Positions 47,838 to 59,705 are shown, counted from the first letter of the stretch. The stretch: DNA of 64,000 nucleotides from Galerina marginata (GCA_023014335.1 JAECYW010000020.1:930001-994000); one strand, 5' to 3'. Program-made: numbers and translations. Notes: a model not told the origin generated them from the letters alone.

Positions 47838-48399
47838 GCAAGGAAAGTAATCACTTTACAGACCCAATGCGACTATGGCAGTCGTTGAGGGCGTAGACGC
47901 GAATTGTGTAGCCTGCGAACTGTGTAGCCTGACGTGGAGCATGATATGTTTGTTGGTATATTCGAGGTGATAGTAAAGAACATGATTACATTGGTATAAT
48001 GATGCTGTGCCCGAATTATAACTATTCGTCGAATAGCCCTCTTACAGTCGGTCATTGCTTAGGGAGTTCATCGAAAACGTGTATGAGAATTAGCACCATT
48101 TTGAACTAAAGTTAGATTTTGTTAGAAGGATCTTAGGATAAGATTCCAAGGTTGCGTTCGTGTTCGTGAGATACGCCGCTCGTCGTTTGGCGCCTCTTTG
48201 ACACTGGACTTGCCAAAATGGAATCGACATATTGGTGGTGGAACAGAACCGCAGACTCTAGGGGTTTAGTGCGCTATTCAAATCGGGATATTTGAGTAAC
48301 CTCGGGAGCCGTATTGGGAAAGGGGGAACTATAAGCGACGGTCAAATTTGAGGAGATAATATTGGGTTGAAGGTCGAAGTAACAGATCAAGCACATAGG
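47838..48399. other. Spacer in the MYND array, no gene seen
   Basis: Mixed sequence without open frames of note on either strand. Confidence 0.4.
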
Positions 48400-49640
48400 C
48401 GCTCACCGCTGTCGGGGAAATCCGACGGGCCGCGGGCGACGGCAGGGACGAGCTCAGAAGGGACAGGTCCGTGCACAGTCATATAAGCAGGGCTCTTCGG
48501 TGCCTCTTTCTTTCTTCCCTTCCCTTCCCTCCCTTCATTCCCGCGCCTTGTGCTACTTTCCCGTGTGCTTGCTTTCGATTACTTTGTCCTTGCAACTCAC
48601 CCCGGCTGGCGCGATGCTTTTTTCTTTCGCTTTCCAGGAGATGTATCTTCCCAACGCGTGAACGCATCGCCAGACGCGTCGTAATCGTCCTTCGAAGTTT
48701 GCCCTTAAGCTTGCTAAGCGTCCGTGCTGGTCCTGCTAAGCACGATGTGCGCTGTTCTTCTTCCGGAGCTGCAACTGTGGGGAATCCGACCTTGAGTGAC
48801 ATACCAGGCGCCTTGGACGCTGGCGCTTTACAGATCTGAACGAACTGGTTGGCCCCTTCGCCTACGTTTGCCCATTTAAACCTGAGGTTTTGTGATGTTA
48901 TTACGGTTAGCAGACTCTTCCTTTTTCTTCCGTCAATTGTCCCTCCGATATCAACTTACACGGAAATATGGTTTGATGCAGCCGTCAGACCAACTTCCTT
49001 TGTTGTTGTTTCTGACTCGACGTTCTCATCGGACCCACAGTTATGGGTTAACACAATGGCCCAGTGCTGCAGCTCTCGACCTTCTTTATCAGGAACTTGA
49101 TTTTCTTCGAGTAGTTACAGGGATAAGATTTCTCCTCGCCCTCTGTTGTCGTCGCTCATATGATGTTAGAACTCTCCTTCCCTCGCTTTCCTCAACGGTA
49201 TTTACCTTTCAAACCAACTGTACGAACTGCGGACCCCGAGTCTCAATCCGCCAGCTCGTTGAGCGGGAAGACTATTCACGGTATGTTTAATCCTCCGTTC
49301 AAAATATTTTCTTCCATTTCTCATCTCATTTATTAGTTTGCTTCCAAGTTATTACCCCTTCGCTCATGACTCATAGCACCGTCTTATATTATCTACCGCT
49401 ACCAACACACGTTATCAATGGGTTAAGTGAATTGGTACTTGCAGGACGCTGTCCATTGGTCCTCACGACGAGGCCCTGCCGGAATCAAATGCTCCCTCTT
49501 CCGCTTCTGTGTACCTCGTCGTCGTCGATTACTATGACTTGGGATGCCTTCAACGACGGTTAACGAGCCGGGAAATGTATTACTACCAGTGTTACGCATA
49601 TCTCTGCATGTACCTTCTTTTTGTCATGAATATCACTCAT
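48400..49640. repeat. Upstream part of the MYND-array repeat unit, copy 3
   Basis: 48400-48540 matches 42370-42520, including catataagcaggg. 49010-49640 matches 42940-43500 and 45780-46560. Open frames in the copies do not correspond, so coding content is not supported. Confidence 0.65.
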
Positions 49641-50317
49641 TCTTACCCTTTCGTACTTCGAGCTTCGAGCTTAGGAATGCACAACTCTCCATTTGGTTTG
49701 GTAAATTCCATGTTCATCGAATATCCATTTATCAGTTTCATTTGAGGCTTCGTTGTATCAGGCCATGTCGCCTTCGAAGTGATCTCTTCCAGCGTTAGCC
49801 ATAACCGCCTTGCCTTGTCTTTCGGTGCGTTGTTGTTTACTCATCTTTCCTTCCAGGATTAACTGACGCCGTCGACAGGCACTTAGCCGCCCTATGTTTG
49901 GATTCAAGGCTTATCGTGGCAAAGATCCGAAAAGTCCACTCCGCTAATGCTGATGCTGGTACTACAAGTACGTATATTAAGTCATGTCAATTAACTCATG
50001 TCAGATTCATCCAAAGCACAACTTCGTATTCGTCCTTAGCCCCTGTCTAGGGTCAACCATCGTCGTTGACGCGAGACGCCTAGCGTCTACCCTTTCAAAA
50101 ATCGTCAGCCATCCATCCTGTATGAAGCTTCAAGTTCCGATTAGACTCCGTGGCAGAGGGTCGGAATGAACCTTAGGCTACGTTATTAGGAGAGAAGTCA
50201 GACCTATATTTACACAAGTGGACATGCTCTGGAAGCGCGCTGAGAATGTTTTGATCTAGAATATCTACCGACGAGTTGCCGGTGGTAATTCTTTAACTTT
50301 GCAACAGCTGGGGTGGA

Positions 50318-50617
50318 ATGGACACTCTGACAACCGACTCTGCCTGGGTTATCAGATTGTTAAACGATATGACCACGCTTCAGGACGGCCGTCGGCGTTG
50401 GCATCCTAGGTTAACACCCTATAGACTGCTCTTGTCAACGACTCTAGGTCTTGGGACGGCAAAGGCGGTTTTGACCCAACGGGGCGTAACATTTGCTCCG
50501 ATAACGCTCGAGTGGATCTTCGGGTGTGGTTCTGCGGTGGGTCGTTATAATAATTATATTTCTCATTATATCCATCTGACAACAAGTGGGCGAGATTTTG
50601 TACTGAAGCAACTATGA
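50318..50617 (+). CDS. Small membrane protein of unknown function
   Basis: ATG at 50318, 99 codons. The segment LTPYRLLLSTTLGLGTAKAV followed by APITLEWIFG resembles a group of small mushroom membrane proteins with one or two helices. One base off the frame, directly after IFG, a strongly hydrophobic run appears (GVVLRWVVIIIIFLIISI, about 50519-50575), as expected for the second helix of that group. The gene may carry a one-base frameshift near 50520, or the current frame may be correct with a polar end. It is located between MYND copies 2 and 3. Confidence 0.4.
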   Translation: MDTLTTDSAWVIRLLNDMTTLQDGRRRWHPRLTPYRLLLSTTLGLGTAKAVLTQRGVTFAPITLEWIFGCGSAVGRYNNYISHYIHLTTSGRDFVLKQL

Positions 50618-50861
50618 TACCGAATTCTATCCTCCATCACGATATCGCCCATGGTTCTCTACATTCGACTGCATGGACATCGTATGGAATTTCTCTTCTC
50701 GGCATTCCATCCGCCATACACCTTTCTCGGATGAGCCCCCTTTCCGACCCAATCCATGCCGGGCAACTTGATGATCGGAGCTCGGGCCAGGGGCCCTACA
50801 ACACCTAGACCGCTCATATAAGAGATAAGATATAAATACCAGAGTTGTATATAAAGATTAC

Positions 50862-50886
50862 GCCTATGAGAATCTAGAACGTGGTC
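50862..50886 (+). promoter_or_regulatory. Proximal promoter motif shared by the MYND array, copy 3
   Basis: gcctatgagaatctagaacg then cgttactaataagaaattgg. TATA-like tatataaag lies at about 50848-50856. Confidence 0.5.
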
Positions 50887-50982
50887 TGTCATTCGAACGT
50901 TACTAATAAGAAATTGGTACATCAACCTTTGATTCACACGCAATCGCAGGTACAATCGATCTTCTCATCCTCAGATTCCTCC

Positions 50983-52171
50983 ATGGATCACCTCATAGAA
51001 AACATCCCCTCAGATCGCCGCTTTTACTTGCCCATGGGTATCGACCACGATCCGAATAGTCCGACTTTTCAATTTGAAGCAGTCTGCTGGGCGTTGGGCA
51101 ACCTGCCGCCTAGTAAATTATTCTTCTGTTTTACCTGCGATAAAACACCGGAAGGGGACAAGGTGTATCAAAGGTGTGCTAAGGTATGGACATGGCTTGG
51201 ACCAACCTTGTAGGAGCTCTAACATTGCAATTACGTGCAGTGTAGATCCGTCACGTATTGTTCCAAAGAGGTATCTTTGAAAGTCAATTTCTGAATAGCG
51301 AACAGAGGTGACGAAAACCTCTCAGTGTCAGAAACGGGACTGGTAAGTGCTTGTTAAATTTAATTAGCCCGTCAGATTCAGACATATTTGATAGGCCACG
51401 CCATAAACGAGGGTGTTTTGCTGTTGATGCTCAGCGTAATTTCGTCTTCAAGGGCTTCCAACGCATAAACGTGGACGAAAACTTCATTGCCAGTCTTAAA
51501 CTGGACCTCATCGACCAATTCGGCGACTCTTTGACCCAGAACTCGAGGGGAATGCGAGTCTTCTCTGTGAATTTTTTCATACTCCCCACCAGCAATGAAG
51601 ATTTGAACGCACTCATTTCGCCTGACATCCCAATTAGCGCTCTCTTGGATAAGCCCATGGTCGGAGAACTGGTGCTTTCCGGTTTCCGAGACATTTCTGA
51701 TCACTATAAATTTCCTGTGGAAGACGGGGTCCGCCAGATGTGGCAGATTCTCCGTAACAACCTGGACAGATTAAAACTCCAGGATACCCTTGCGATCGCC
51801 ATAGAATTTAAATATCTTGGCACGAGGTTCTATGTTGCTACTACCGGTCTTCGCCCTGTGCCTCGGGTCGAAACCAATAAGGGACGGGCAAGGGCAAAAA
51901 AAGGACGTAATAGTTACCTGCCACGGTGAGTGAACGTTTGAACTCTTAGGTTTCTGCATCATTAATGAAGTAACTTACTATCAATAGGCGTACAAACCGC
52001 TTGCTACATGAGTTCAAAGATAGCAAGGGAGGCGCGATGCGCTGCCTTCTGGGTGACGATGACAAGAAGTTTTCAAGGTAAGGATGATCGTCGCAAAAGC
52101 CCCAATGAGACTGATAAAATGATCGTTTCTGTAAACTAATAACGAAAAACAGATCCGAATGGAATGTATAA
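50983..52171 (+). CDS. MYND zinc-finger protein, array copy 3, six exons, 295 aa
   Basis: Exons 50983-51183, 51241-51270, 51326-51342, 51395-51925, 51988-52077 and 52153-52171 give 296 codons without interruption. Exon 4 is 531 nt, exactly as in copies 1 and 4. Finger: C49-x2-C52, C65-x2-C68, YCSKEC, HKRGC. The conserved region contains FGDSLTQNS, SPDIPISALLDKPM and KYLGTRFYVA. The end has RCLLGDDDKKF. The N-terminus is longer than in copies 1, 2 and 4. Relative to copy 1 the protein differs throughout; copy 4 is the closer relative. Confidence 0.82.
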
Positions 52172-53623
52172 GAACAACTGCGAAAGGCTGGTTTGAATAA
52201 AGGGGTTAAAGTCTCGAAATGGGACGGAACAAAGCTAGTGCATCTGTCGAAACCAGTAAATTTTATCATAGGTGTGATAACCTTAGAACACGATTACGGT
52301 TTGTGAACAGGTATCTGTTGATGTGGCCGTTTTCATGTAGCCAGACTTTGAGTACCGAACACCGAGTGAGATTGAGGCCAGAGAGATACCAGCAAACGTC
52401 GGTGATGAAAACGGATAGTGAGTCAGTCAGAGGAGAACAAATAGCAGTACGGCGTGAGGCGTAAATACGACCAAGGAGAGGGCAGTAGAATAGACTCGCA
52501 TTACGTTCGAGACCAAGATTAGATCGAATGGGAGCCCTAGCACGACAAGCCTTCGCGAATTTTGGGAACATATACAGAAGTGAGAACACCAAAACCTCAA
52601 AACAACATAGATATGGAGAACATTGGGAGGCGAGAAACACGAGCGCGCCGACTGAGACACAGAGGGAAAGCAACAATTAATTAAGAATATTTCTGGATCA
52701 AGATTTCAGTTAGGTGAGGATAAACTGACATAGCGCAGCGGTCATCTCGTTCCTGACAATCTGAAGTCAGCAGTCACCGCATCGCGTTAAGAAATAAGCA
52801 CTTAACATGACTGGGTACTAGATCTCTTTAGTTCAGGTAAACTTTCTACGCCGTACTTAGTCGATCGAGGAAGCAGAAAGACTCGAGGTGTGAAGGGCTG
52901 GGCGGAGATGATTAGAATAAATCCAGCGAATGCATCGAGAAATAAAGAGGAATATGCTTACCTCCGTCAAGAAGGAAGTCATTAAAATCCGCGCTAAAAA
53001 CCACTTTATTTCCTGTCCAGGATAAGATCCGGACATATTAGTGAACGATCAAGGCGTAAAATGCATGTCATCCTGTCAAATATGAGGAATCTACTTGGTA
53101 AGTGCTCGAGAACGAACCTGACAACCAAGAAATATAATTGACTCGTCATTGAAAGCTCTATAAATGAACAAACGGACAAATTGACCTTGACAAACGAACA
53201 TGAAGTTAGAGCGATGCCCGAGTTTTCCTGGAATCCATGCGAGGAGAAACAGAACTACAGCCGGCATATACACCAACGTCAAGAGAAGGTGGGGTAAGAT
53301 TTCGTGCAATCCCTTCGAATAATATGAGGACGGTAAGCAAACAAATTGGTTTTAGGGCCAGGCGAGAAGGGAAGATCGGAAATGACGGGCATTCAGTACA
53401 TGCGGAAATGTTCCTCGTATCTAGAACATCTGAATATCTGAATAGCCAGCGGGGGAGGAGACAAGGACATCGAAAAAGTGGAGATCCGATGGAAAATCTG
53501 GCAACAAGGGAATTCTGGAAGAAAGATCGGCCCGCATCAAAGCAAGGAATACTGTAACCAATCTGAGACTCCATGGTTGAATACATAACATGAGCGCAAA
53601 TGCGCCGGGATAGAGTGACTCTG
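52172..53623. other. Downstream part of the duplicated block, no convincing gene
   Basis: Open frames at 53206-53586 (minus) and 53237-53557 (plus) overlap on opposite strands. The matching region of copy 2 (58590-58960) does not preserve either frame well, so they are probably chance frames. Confidence 0.35.
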
Positions 53624-54238
53624 CTAGTTAAACTTGTAAGTCATGAGAACGACAGGTTGAGCGGCGCGAATTCGACGTTTACTTGCCTTCGTGGTCACGT
53701 TCTGAAGCACGCGCCATATACTATTCGGGGCGTGAAGTCCTTCAGGTAGTGAGGTGGCCAGGGCGGCCATCAATCTGACTCGTTCGTTGCCTGCGCCTGT
53801 GAGGATGGATGCTCGATATGCTTGATGTCTGACTGAAATGGGTTTGAGTAGGGATGAAGTTGGTCGCGACAAGAGCATGGGGAGATGGGGTAGAACTCGT
53901 TGAGCTGATGAGAGAAAAAGTTAAAACATATCGCCGTTGTTGGCAATTGGTGTTGAACAGCATGGCAGTATGATCATGATGGCACGCACCTGTGCTTGAA
54001 GGCTACCCCAATCGATTCTTCCACTGTGTGTTCCTCTACGATTGCCATTCCAAAACGATATATAATAGAAATACGTGCACCAGCCGACGATTTCGTAGAG
54101 GGTGGATGATGGAATCAATTTTGCTGTTGCCGCGTACGTGCCAACTCCAAACGCTGACATAATCCTGCTGATTCGGATCTCCTCCGTTCCAGATTCGGAA
54201 TGAATGGCGGCCAACCTCTGGCTCATTTTTGGGTTCAA
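53624..54238 (-). CDS. Hypothetical minus-strand gene in duplicated block, copy 1
   Basis: The first exon would start at the ATG at 54238 (MNPKMSQRL) and read HSESGTEEIRISRIMSAFGV and LYEIVGWCTYFYYISFWNG, ending near a gtgcgt donor at about 53989. A cag acceptor at about 53905 leads to a frame with SILTGAGNERVRLMAALATS. The same two pieces occur in copy 2 (59122-59619), but in other relative frames, so at least one copy is broken. No family recognised. Confidence 0.3.
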
Positions 54239-54316
54239 CCCTTAACAGTATCCGGAATTTAACGCCAGGAGATCAAACATTTTTTTGGTGTATTCCTCGA
54301 TGCCACCATGAGTCCA

Positions 54317-54356
54317 AATTTTGAGAACACTACCAATAGCAGGACCAAGGTGGTTG
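54317..54356. repeat. 40-bp exact repeat, copy 1 (copy 2 at 55721-55760)
   Basis: The stretch from aattttgagaacact to ccaaggtggttg is identical in both places, 1404 bp apart, in the same orientation. Confidence 0.9.
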
Positions 54357-55695
54357 TTGATCCCCAGTGAAAAGTCGATCTATCCAGATCGTGTCAGGTA
54401 GAGTGGGATTGACTGCCATCAGCTCCCCATCAAACCAGCATATATCAAGCGATCCCACACGAAAAAAGAGAAATAGAAGATGGAATTTCGTCTGGAATCG
54501 TTTGGCATCGTATCATATTGATTGCTACATTCCCCAATCGACGCCAAACGACCTGGTAATACCGCATATATTGTACCATCCAGTGGCATCCACTATGGTA
54601 GATCATTGTAGATTGTAATTAATTTTTTAATCACTCAACCGGACACGATATCACAATATAAAAAAGAACCGTATATTCTGGGATCGTTTGACTGTAACTA
54701 CACTAGTACTGAATACAATACCGAACATCACTACCATCAATAAAGCTGGCGGTGTGGATGGCTTGCCGAGCGCGCAAGATTGACCATTCCAGAAGGTTCT
54801 GCAGCTGGTTTAAGTTGCTACAATGCGATCGTCAGGAAAATAAAGCAAAGACGGTAAATAACACGAACCCGCAGTGCGTTTCCGTATCTGGCGTGCTCTT
54901 CAACTGTTTCCAATATTCAGAAAAATATGCAGCGGCTGCTAGACACAACTTTAAGAACACAAAAATTAAGATAAAACAGTAATACTTACCGTGTATCTTC
55001 GAATGTAGCGGGCATGTCAAGTATCGGGAGGGTTCTAGTTTGGCATATGGGAGGAGGGGCCAATGAGAGAAGCCGTCGATATCCGCTGTTAGAGAATCTT
55101 TTAAACAGGGGACGAGTAGGATGGTTGTGACTTACGACGAGGGGAAGACCCCGAGGGGTGGCTTCGTACCAGAGCTCAAAAGAAGTGGCGAGTGTCATCT
55201 GATTGCTCGCGGCCATGGAGCTTGATGCCGACCTGGACTCGATTGCGAACACGCCAGCAGGAAACCGTGCGGCGCAATGTTCAGCAGTAAAACCAAGGCA
55301 TACTGAATATACGGCAGTGCTAGAGTGCGACTTCACCGTGCTATCAGGCAAACACGAGAGCGGTGTTGAATGGAAGAAAGGGGAATCTAACCTGTTGTCC
55401 ATACGTTTTTCAACATTGACTGCAAAGAGGGAAGGTGACGGAGGGAAAGCAAGGGGAGTTTAAACGAACCATCTTTTGTTTGGGGGGTTTTAAATGGGGG
55501 AAGACCCTAAGGTACGTTCTCAAATTTATGTGGCTTCATCATCTTCTGAAATCTGCTTTTCATATTGCAGTTTCTGCGCCGACGATGCAGCATCATCGAG
55601 TGAAATCGTGGATGGCACGATGCTACAATACTGAGAAAGCGCCACCCCGAAATCACACAATCTCACGCGTTTGCACACGATGGACTTTTCACTGG
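54357..55695. other. Segment between the 40-bp repeats, no confident gene
   Basis: It contains an imperfect hairpin (tcgtttggcatcg at about 54498-54510 with cgacgccaaacga at 54539-54551, one mismatch). Overlapping frames occur on both strands at 54986-55470. A minus-strand stretch there has a gtaagt donor and a ctaacag acceptor, but the frames do not join. This segment is absent from copy 2 of the duplicated block. Confidence 0.35.
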
Positions 55696-55780
55696 GGTTG
55701 ATCCTCGGTTTCGGAGTCAGAATTTTGAGAACACTACCAATAGCAGGACCAAGGTGGTTGATCCTCGGTTTCGGAGTCAG
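55696..55780. repeat. 60-bp tandem repeat, one full and one partial unit
   Basis: ggttgatcctcggtttcgga and the next five bases (gtcag) occur at 55696-55720 and again at 55756-55780, enclosing the second copy of the 40-bp repeat. Confidence 0.9.
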
Positions 55781-56165
55781 ATAAAATTATAACAATTCGC
55801 AATTCGCAAACAACCAAAAGAATCTATCAGTTCGAAAGAACCTCGGGAGTCAAAGGTCGATATCACACTTCAAACACCCCTCACATTTTGACTTTTTCGT
55901 ATCTCGAAGGAATACCAATCCGACTCAATGGCCGCATTCATTGATCCTTTAATGGCTACTCTCCTTGTTTCCCTTGTTCCCAATCCTAATACCCATATGT
56001 CACACTCCTACTGTATATACACTTTATCCCCAAGCTCACTCTCAACATCAACGCCGACAACCGTAGCCATCATTTTTGGGCAAGGCCTACTACATCAAGA
56101 CAACCCATAATAGGGATATTTTATAAATACTAGTACTAGGGTGTCTATATGCTTATATGGTTTAA

Positions 56166-56190
56166 GCCTCTGAGAATCTAGAACGTGCTC
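56166..56190 (+). promoter_or_regulatory. Proximal promoter motif shared by the MYND array, copy 4
   Basis: cctctgagaatctagaacgtg then gaccgtgtcgataagaag. TATA-like ttataaata lies at about 56121 and further upstream ttatat at about 56153. Confidence 0.5.
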
Positions 56191-56371
56191 CTTCATTTAG
56201 ACCGTGTCGATAAGAAGATGCCATACCAATCTTCGATTCACACCTAAGCGACTTAAGCGTTAGTACATCGATTTGCTCTTCCCAGCTCCCTCTATCACCT
56301 CATAAGACTCAACCCCTTCAAAAATCTTCATACTTTCGTGCGATTGACCAGATCGTTGCCCCATCTGCGCC

Positions 56372-57421
56372 ATGAGTGTCAATCTTGATCTGAATAGTCC
56401 AACTTTTCAATCGGCTGCAGTCAGCTGGGCATTGGGGCACAAACTACCACCCGGTAAAATATCCAAGTGTTTTACCTGTGATAAAACACCGGAGGGGGAC
56501 AAGGAGTATCGGAGGTGTGCAAAGGTATGGACGAGCTTGATTCCAAGGTCTTGGGAGTTTTAACATCGCAATTACGCGTGCAGTGTAGAACCGTTGCGTA
56601 TTGTTCCAGAGAGGTATTTGACGTTCAATTTCTTAACAACAAGCAGAGGATGTGATGGAAATCTCTCAGTGTCAGAAGAAAGACTGGTAAGTACTTGGCA
56701 AATTTTCTGACGGTGTTAGAACTCCGGTTTATTGAATAGGTCGCGTCATAAACCCGTGTGTTTTGCCAGCAATGATCAGCGCGATTTCGTCCTCAAGTGC
56801 TTCCAACGAATAAATATGGACCCAGACTTTATAGTGAATCTTAAACTGGATCTTATCGATGAATTCGGTGACTCTTTATACCAGAATTCGAGGATGATGC
56901 GAATCTTTGCCGTGAATTTTTCTTTACTCCCCACAAACAATGAAGATTTGAAGGCACTTGGTTCGCCAGATGTCCCGATTGACGCTCTTTTAGCTAAACC
57001 CATGGTCGGAGATCTGGTACTGTTTGGTTTTCAGGATCTTTCTGATCCCACCAAGTTTCCTGTCGAGGACGAGGTCCTCCAGATGTGGCAAAAATTCCGC
57101 GACGACCTGGACGGATTAAACCTCAGGGATACCCCTGCCATGGCCATAGAATTTAATTATAATGGATCCCGGTTCTACGTCGCAACTACCGCCATCCCCT
57201 CTGACCCTCAGGTCGGAGCGAATACGGGACGGAGAAGGGCAAAAAGAAAACAAAATATTAACCTACCACGGCAAGTTGATTCTTAACTTTCCACATCTTT
57301 AACAAAGTAGCTCACTTTCAATAGAACTAACCAGTGGCTACGTCAATTCAAAGATAGCAAGGGAAATACGATGCACTGCCTGTTGGGAGACGGGGACAAG
57401 AAGTTTCTCCGACGAGACTGA
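56372..57421 (+). CDS. MYND zinc-finger protein, array copy 4, five exons, 275 aa, GC-AG intron
   Basis: Exons 56372-56524, 56584-56613, 56670-56686, 56740-57270 and 57325-57421 give 276 codons. Finger: C33-x2-C36, C49-x2-C52, YCSREC, HKPVC. Exon 4 (531 nt) is the counterpart of copies 1 and 3, with FGDSLYQNS, SPDVPIDALLAKPM and NYNGSRFYVA. The last intron starts gcaagt at the position where copies 1 and 3 have gtgagt, so it is a GC-AG intron. Removing it yields the family ending (HCLLGDGDKKF). If it is not spliced, the frame stops at 57286 after four more residues. Loss of the final small exon of copy 3 moves the stop to RRD. Confidence 0.82.
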
Positions 57422-59121
57422 ATGTACGATAACAACTGTGAGAGGCTGGCTTGGATGAACGGGTTAAAATCACGAAATGGGACGGAACAAAGGTTTACAC
57501 GTGCCTACATTCATCATTAGTATGGCCCTCTTAAAAACACGATTATGGTCGGTGAATAGGAATCTGTTGATGAGAGCTTTCTCCAGTAATCAGACTTTGT
57601 GTACCAGCGAACGTCGGTAATGATTGAACGGATATTTGCGAACAGAACCAAGGCGTCGGCAGCTCTCACTGTTACACAGGTTAGTGAGAATGCATCAACT
57701 AGTAGACAAAGATGGGGTGGAGGGACGTGGGAGGGATATAGCCCTAGGCGGTCTTCTCTACTGAGCAGCCGTGCGCATGATCCAGGGTATATTCGAAATC
57801 AGCGGGCTGTGTCGATAAAGGAAAGTGAATCAATTTTGAGTCCCGGTGAATAAATTGAGGTGCCCTCCAGTCTTCTGATTTCTCTTTACCGAAAAAAACA
57901 TGAACAGAACCACCAAGATCTCGATTTGAGTTTCGCTGACAGAATACAAGAAGAGCGGAACGGACAAACGACACGAGACAGTACTCGGGTAGCCCGGGGC
58001 TCTACGGTCATGATGCATATCTGCTAGCATTCGCACGTCGTTGGATATGGGAAGCCAATCTGAGGAGAAAGAATAGCAGTATGTCTTGAGGCGTAAATAC
58101 AACCAGGAGCTTAGGAAAAATCCATACACCCAGTAACCTCGACGCAAGCAGTGAGAGATTGCAGGAGAATAATTCAGGAATAACGGTATCGCGTTGAGAA
58201 AATAGGCACCTAAAATGACAGGGTGCTAAATCTCTTCAATTCAAGTAAAATTTCTACACCGTGCTTCGCTGATCGAGGAAGCAGAAAGACTGAAGTCCGG
58301 ATGTGAGGGGCTGGGCCGAGATAAATAGAAATAAATCCTGCGAATACGTCAAGAAATATTGAGGAATGTGCTTACCTCTGTCGAGAAGGAAGTCGTCGAA
58401 ATCCGACTGATGGAGAATTTATTTCCAGCCCAAAATGATCCCTCGCATTCCGCGACGGATCGGTAAAATGGTCAAGGTGGAAAGCGCATGTCGTCCTGTC
58501 ACAGACGTGCCTGACCTTTGTACTCGAGCTGGAAAATCACTGAAGGGCCATTTTGAAAGCTCTACAAATGAACACGCAAACAAACTTACCTGGATCGGCC
58601 AGCGGGAATTAACTTGAAGCGATGTCGGATGGGAAAGCGTTGAGATAGAAGGAGTAGAACCGCAAGCGGCTTATACACCAACGTCAAGAGAAGGTGGGCA
58701 AGATTTCTTCCTGCGTTTGATCCCTTTGAATCGTACCAAGACTGTATGCAAGCTAGTTGATTTTGACGAAGGGATGACGGGCGCATCGGCAAAGACGGGC
58801 ATACAGTAGCCGCAAAAAGCGTTCCTCGTATCGAAACATCTGAACAGCTAGTTTGGAGGAAGATGAGGAAGTTAATCGAGTAGGGAGCCGATGGGAAATC
58901 CAGTCGCAAGGGAATTCTGGACGAAAGATCGGCTTTCTTCAAAACAAGGAATATGTGTCTGAGAGTTCATGGTCGAATACGCAGCAGGAACATAAATACG
59001 CCTGGATAAAGAGGCAAGCCTCCCAGTATGGCAAAGGGGAATATCGTTCGCCACGTAGCATGGCATCTATTTTGGTCAGCCTGTTCAACTTTTTAAGCAA
59101 TGAGAACGGGCGTCGTGTCCT
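57422..59121. other. Downstream part of duplicated block copy 2, no convincing gene
   Basis: Corresponds to 52172-53623. Frames on both strands (58586-58942 minus, 58853-59215 plus) are not conserved against copy 1. Confidence 0.35.
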
Positions 59122-59619
59122 TCAAGTAGTGAGGCCGAGTGAGGTGGCAAGGGCGGCCGTCGTTCTAACTCGTTCTTTGCCTGCGCCTGTGAGGATGGAT
59201 GATCGATATGGTTGATGTCTGGCTGAAGTGGGTTTAACTTTAGGGATTAAGTTGGTCGCGATAAGAGCGAGGGGAGATGGGGCAGAACTACGTTGAGCTG
59301 ATGAGAGTACTTTAAAGTCAAAACATATAGGCGTTGAACACCATGGCAGTGATGGCACGCACCTGTGCTTGAAGGCTACCTCAATCGATTTCTCCACTGT
59401 GTGTTCCTCTACGTTTGCCATTCCAGAACGCTTCATAATACAAATACGTGCGCCAGGCAACGATTTCATAGAGGTGGACCGAATCGGTTTCGCGCAGCTG
59501 GCACTGAAAGTGACTCCGATTGCTGACATAACCCTGCTGATCCGGATCTCGTCCGTTCCCGATTCGGAATGAAAGTCGGCTTCTGGCCACTTCTGACTCA
59601 TTTTCCATGTCCAATCGTC
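59122..59619 (-). pseudogene. Hypothetical minus-strand gene in duplicated block, copy 2
   Basis: Counterpart of 53624-54238. HSESGTDEIRISRVMSAIGV and, in a shifted frame, LYEIVAWRTYLYYEAFWNG and HSGEID correspond to the copy 1 peptides. The frame change between them is not explained by a splice site, which suggests this copy is broken. Function unknown. Confidence 0.3.
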
Positions 59620-59705
59620 AGTAGTATCCAGAATTTTGGCGCCAGGAGATTTGAGGTTTTTTTGGGTATGCTCGCGACGCCGCCATGAGTCCTCAAGAAC
59701 ACTGG

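Larger units (their letters stand above)
50820..54330. repeat. Large direct duplication block, copy 1 (copy 2 about 56120-59705)
   Basis: The block contains a MYND gene and about 2.1 kb downstream. Shared words include gaatctagaacgtg, aaatgggacggaacaaag, cgaggaagcagaaagact, cttacctc.gtc.agaaggaagtc, gcctgcgcctgtgaggatgga and ccaggagat. The start codons of the contained MYND genes are 5389 bp apart. Confidence 0.85.
56120..59705. repeat. Large direct duplication block, copy 2
   Basis: Partner of 50820-54330. It begins near the TATA region of MYND copy 4 and ends near gccatgagtcct (about 59692), where copy 1 reads accatgagtcca (about 54316). Confidence 0.85.

Noticed and set aside
52730..52800. 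tRNA-like stretch with tagcgc agcggtc
   Set aside because: No GGTTCGA-like box B and no acceptor stem pairing.
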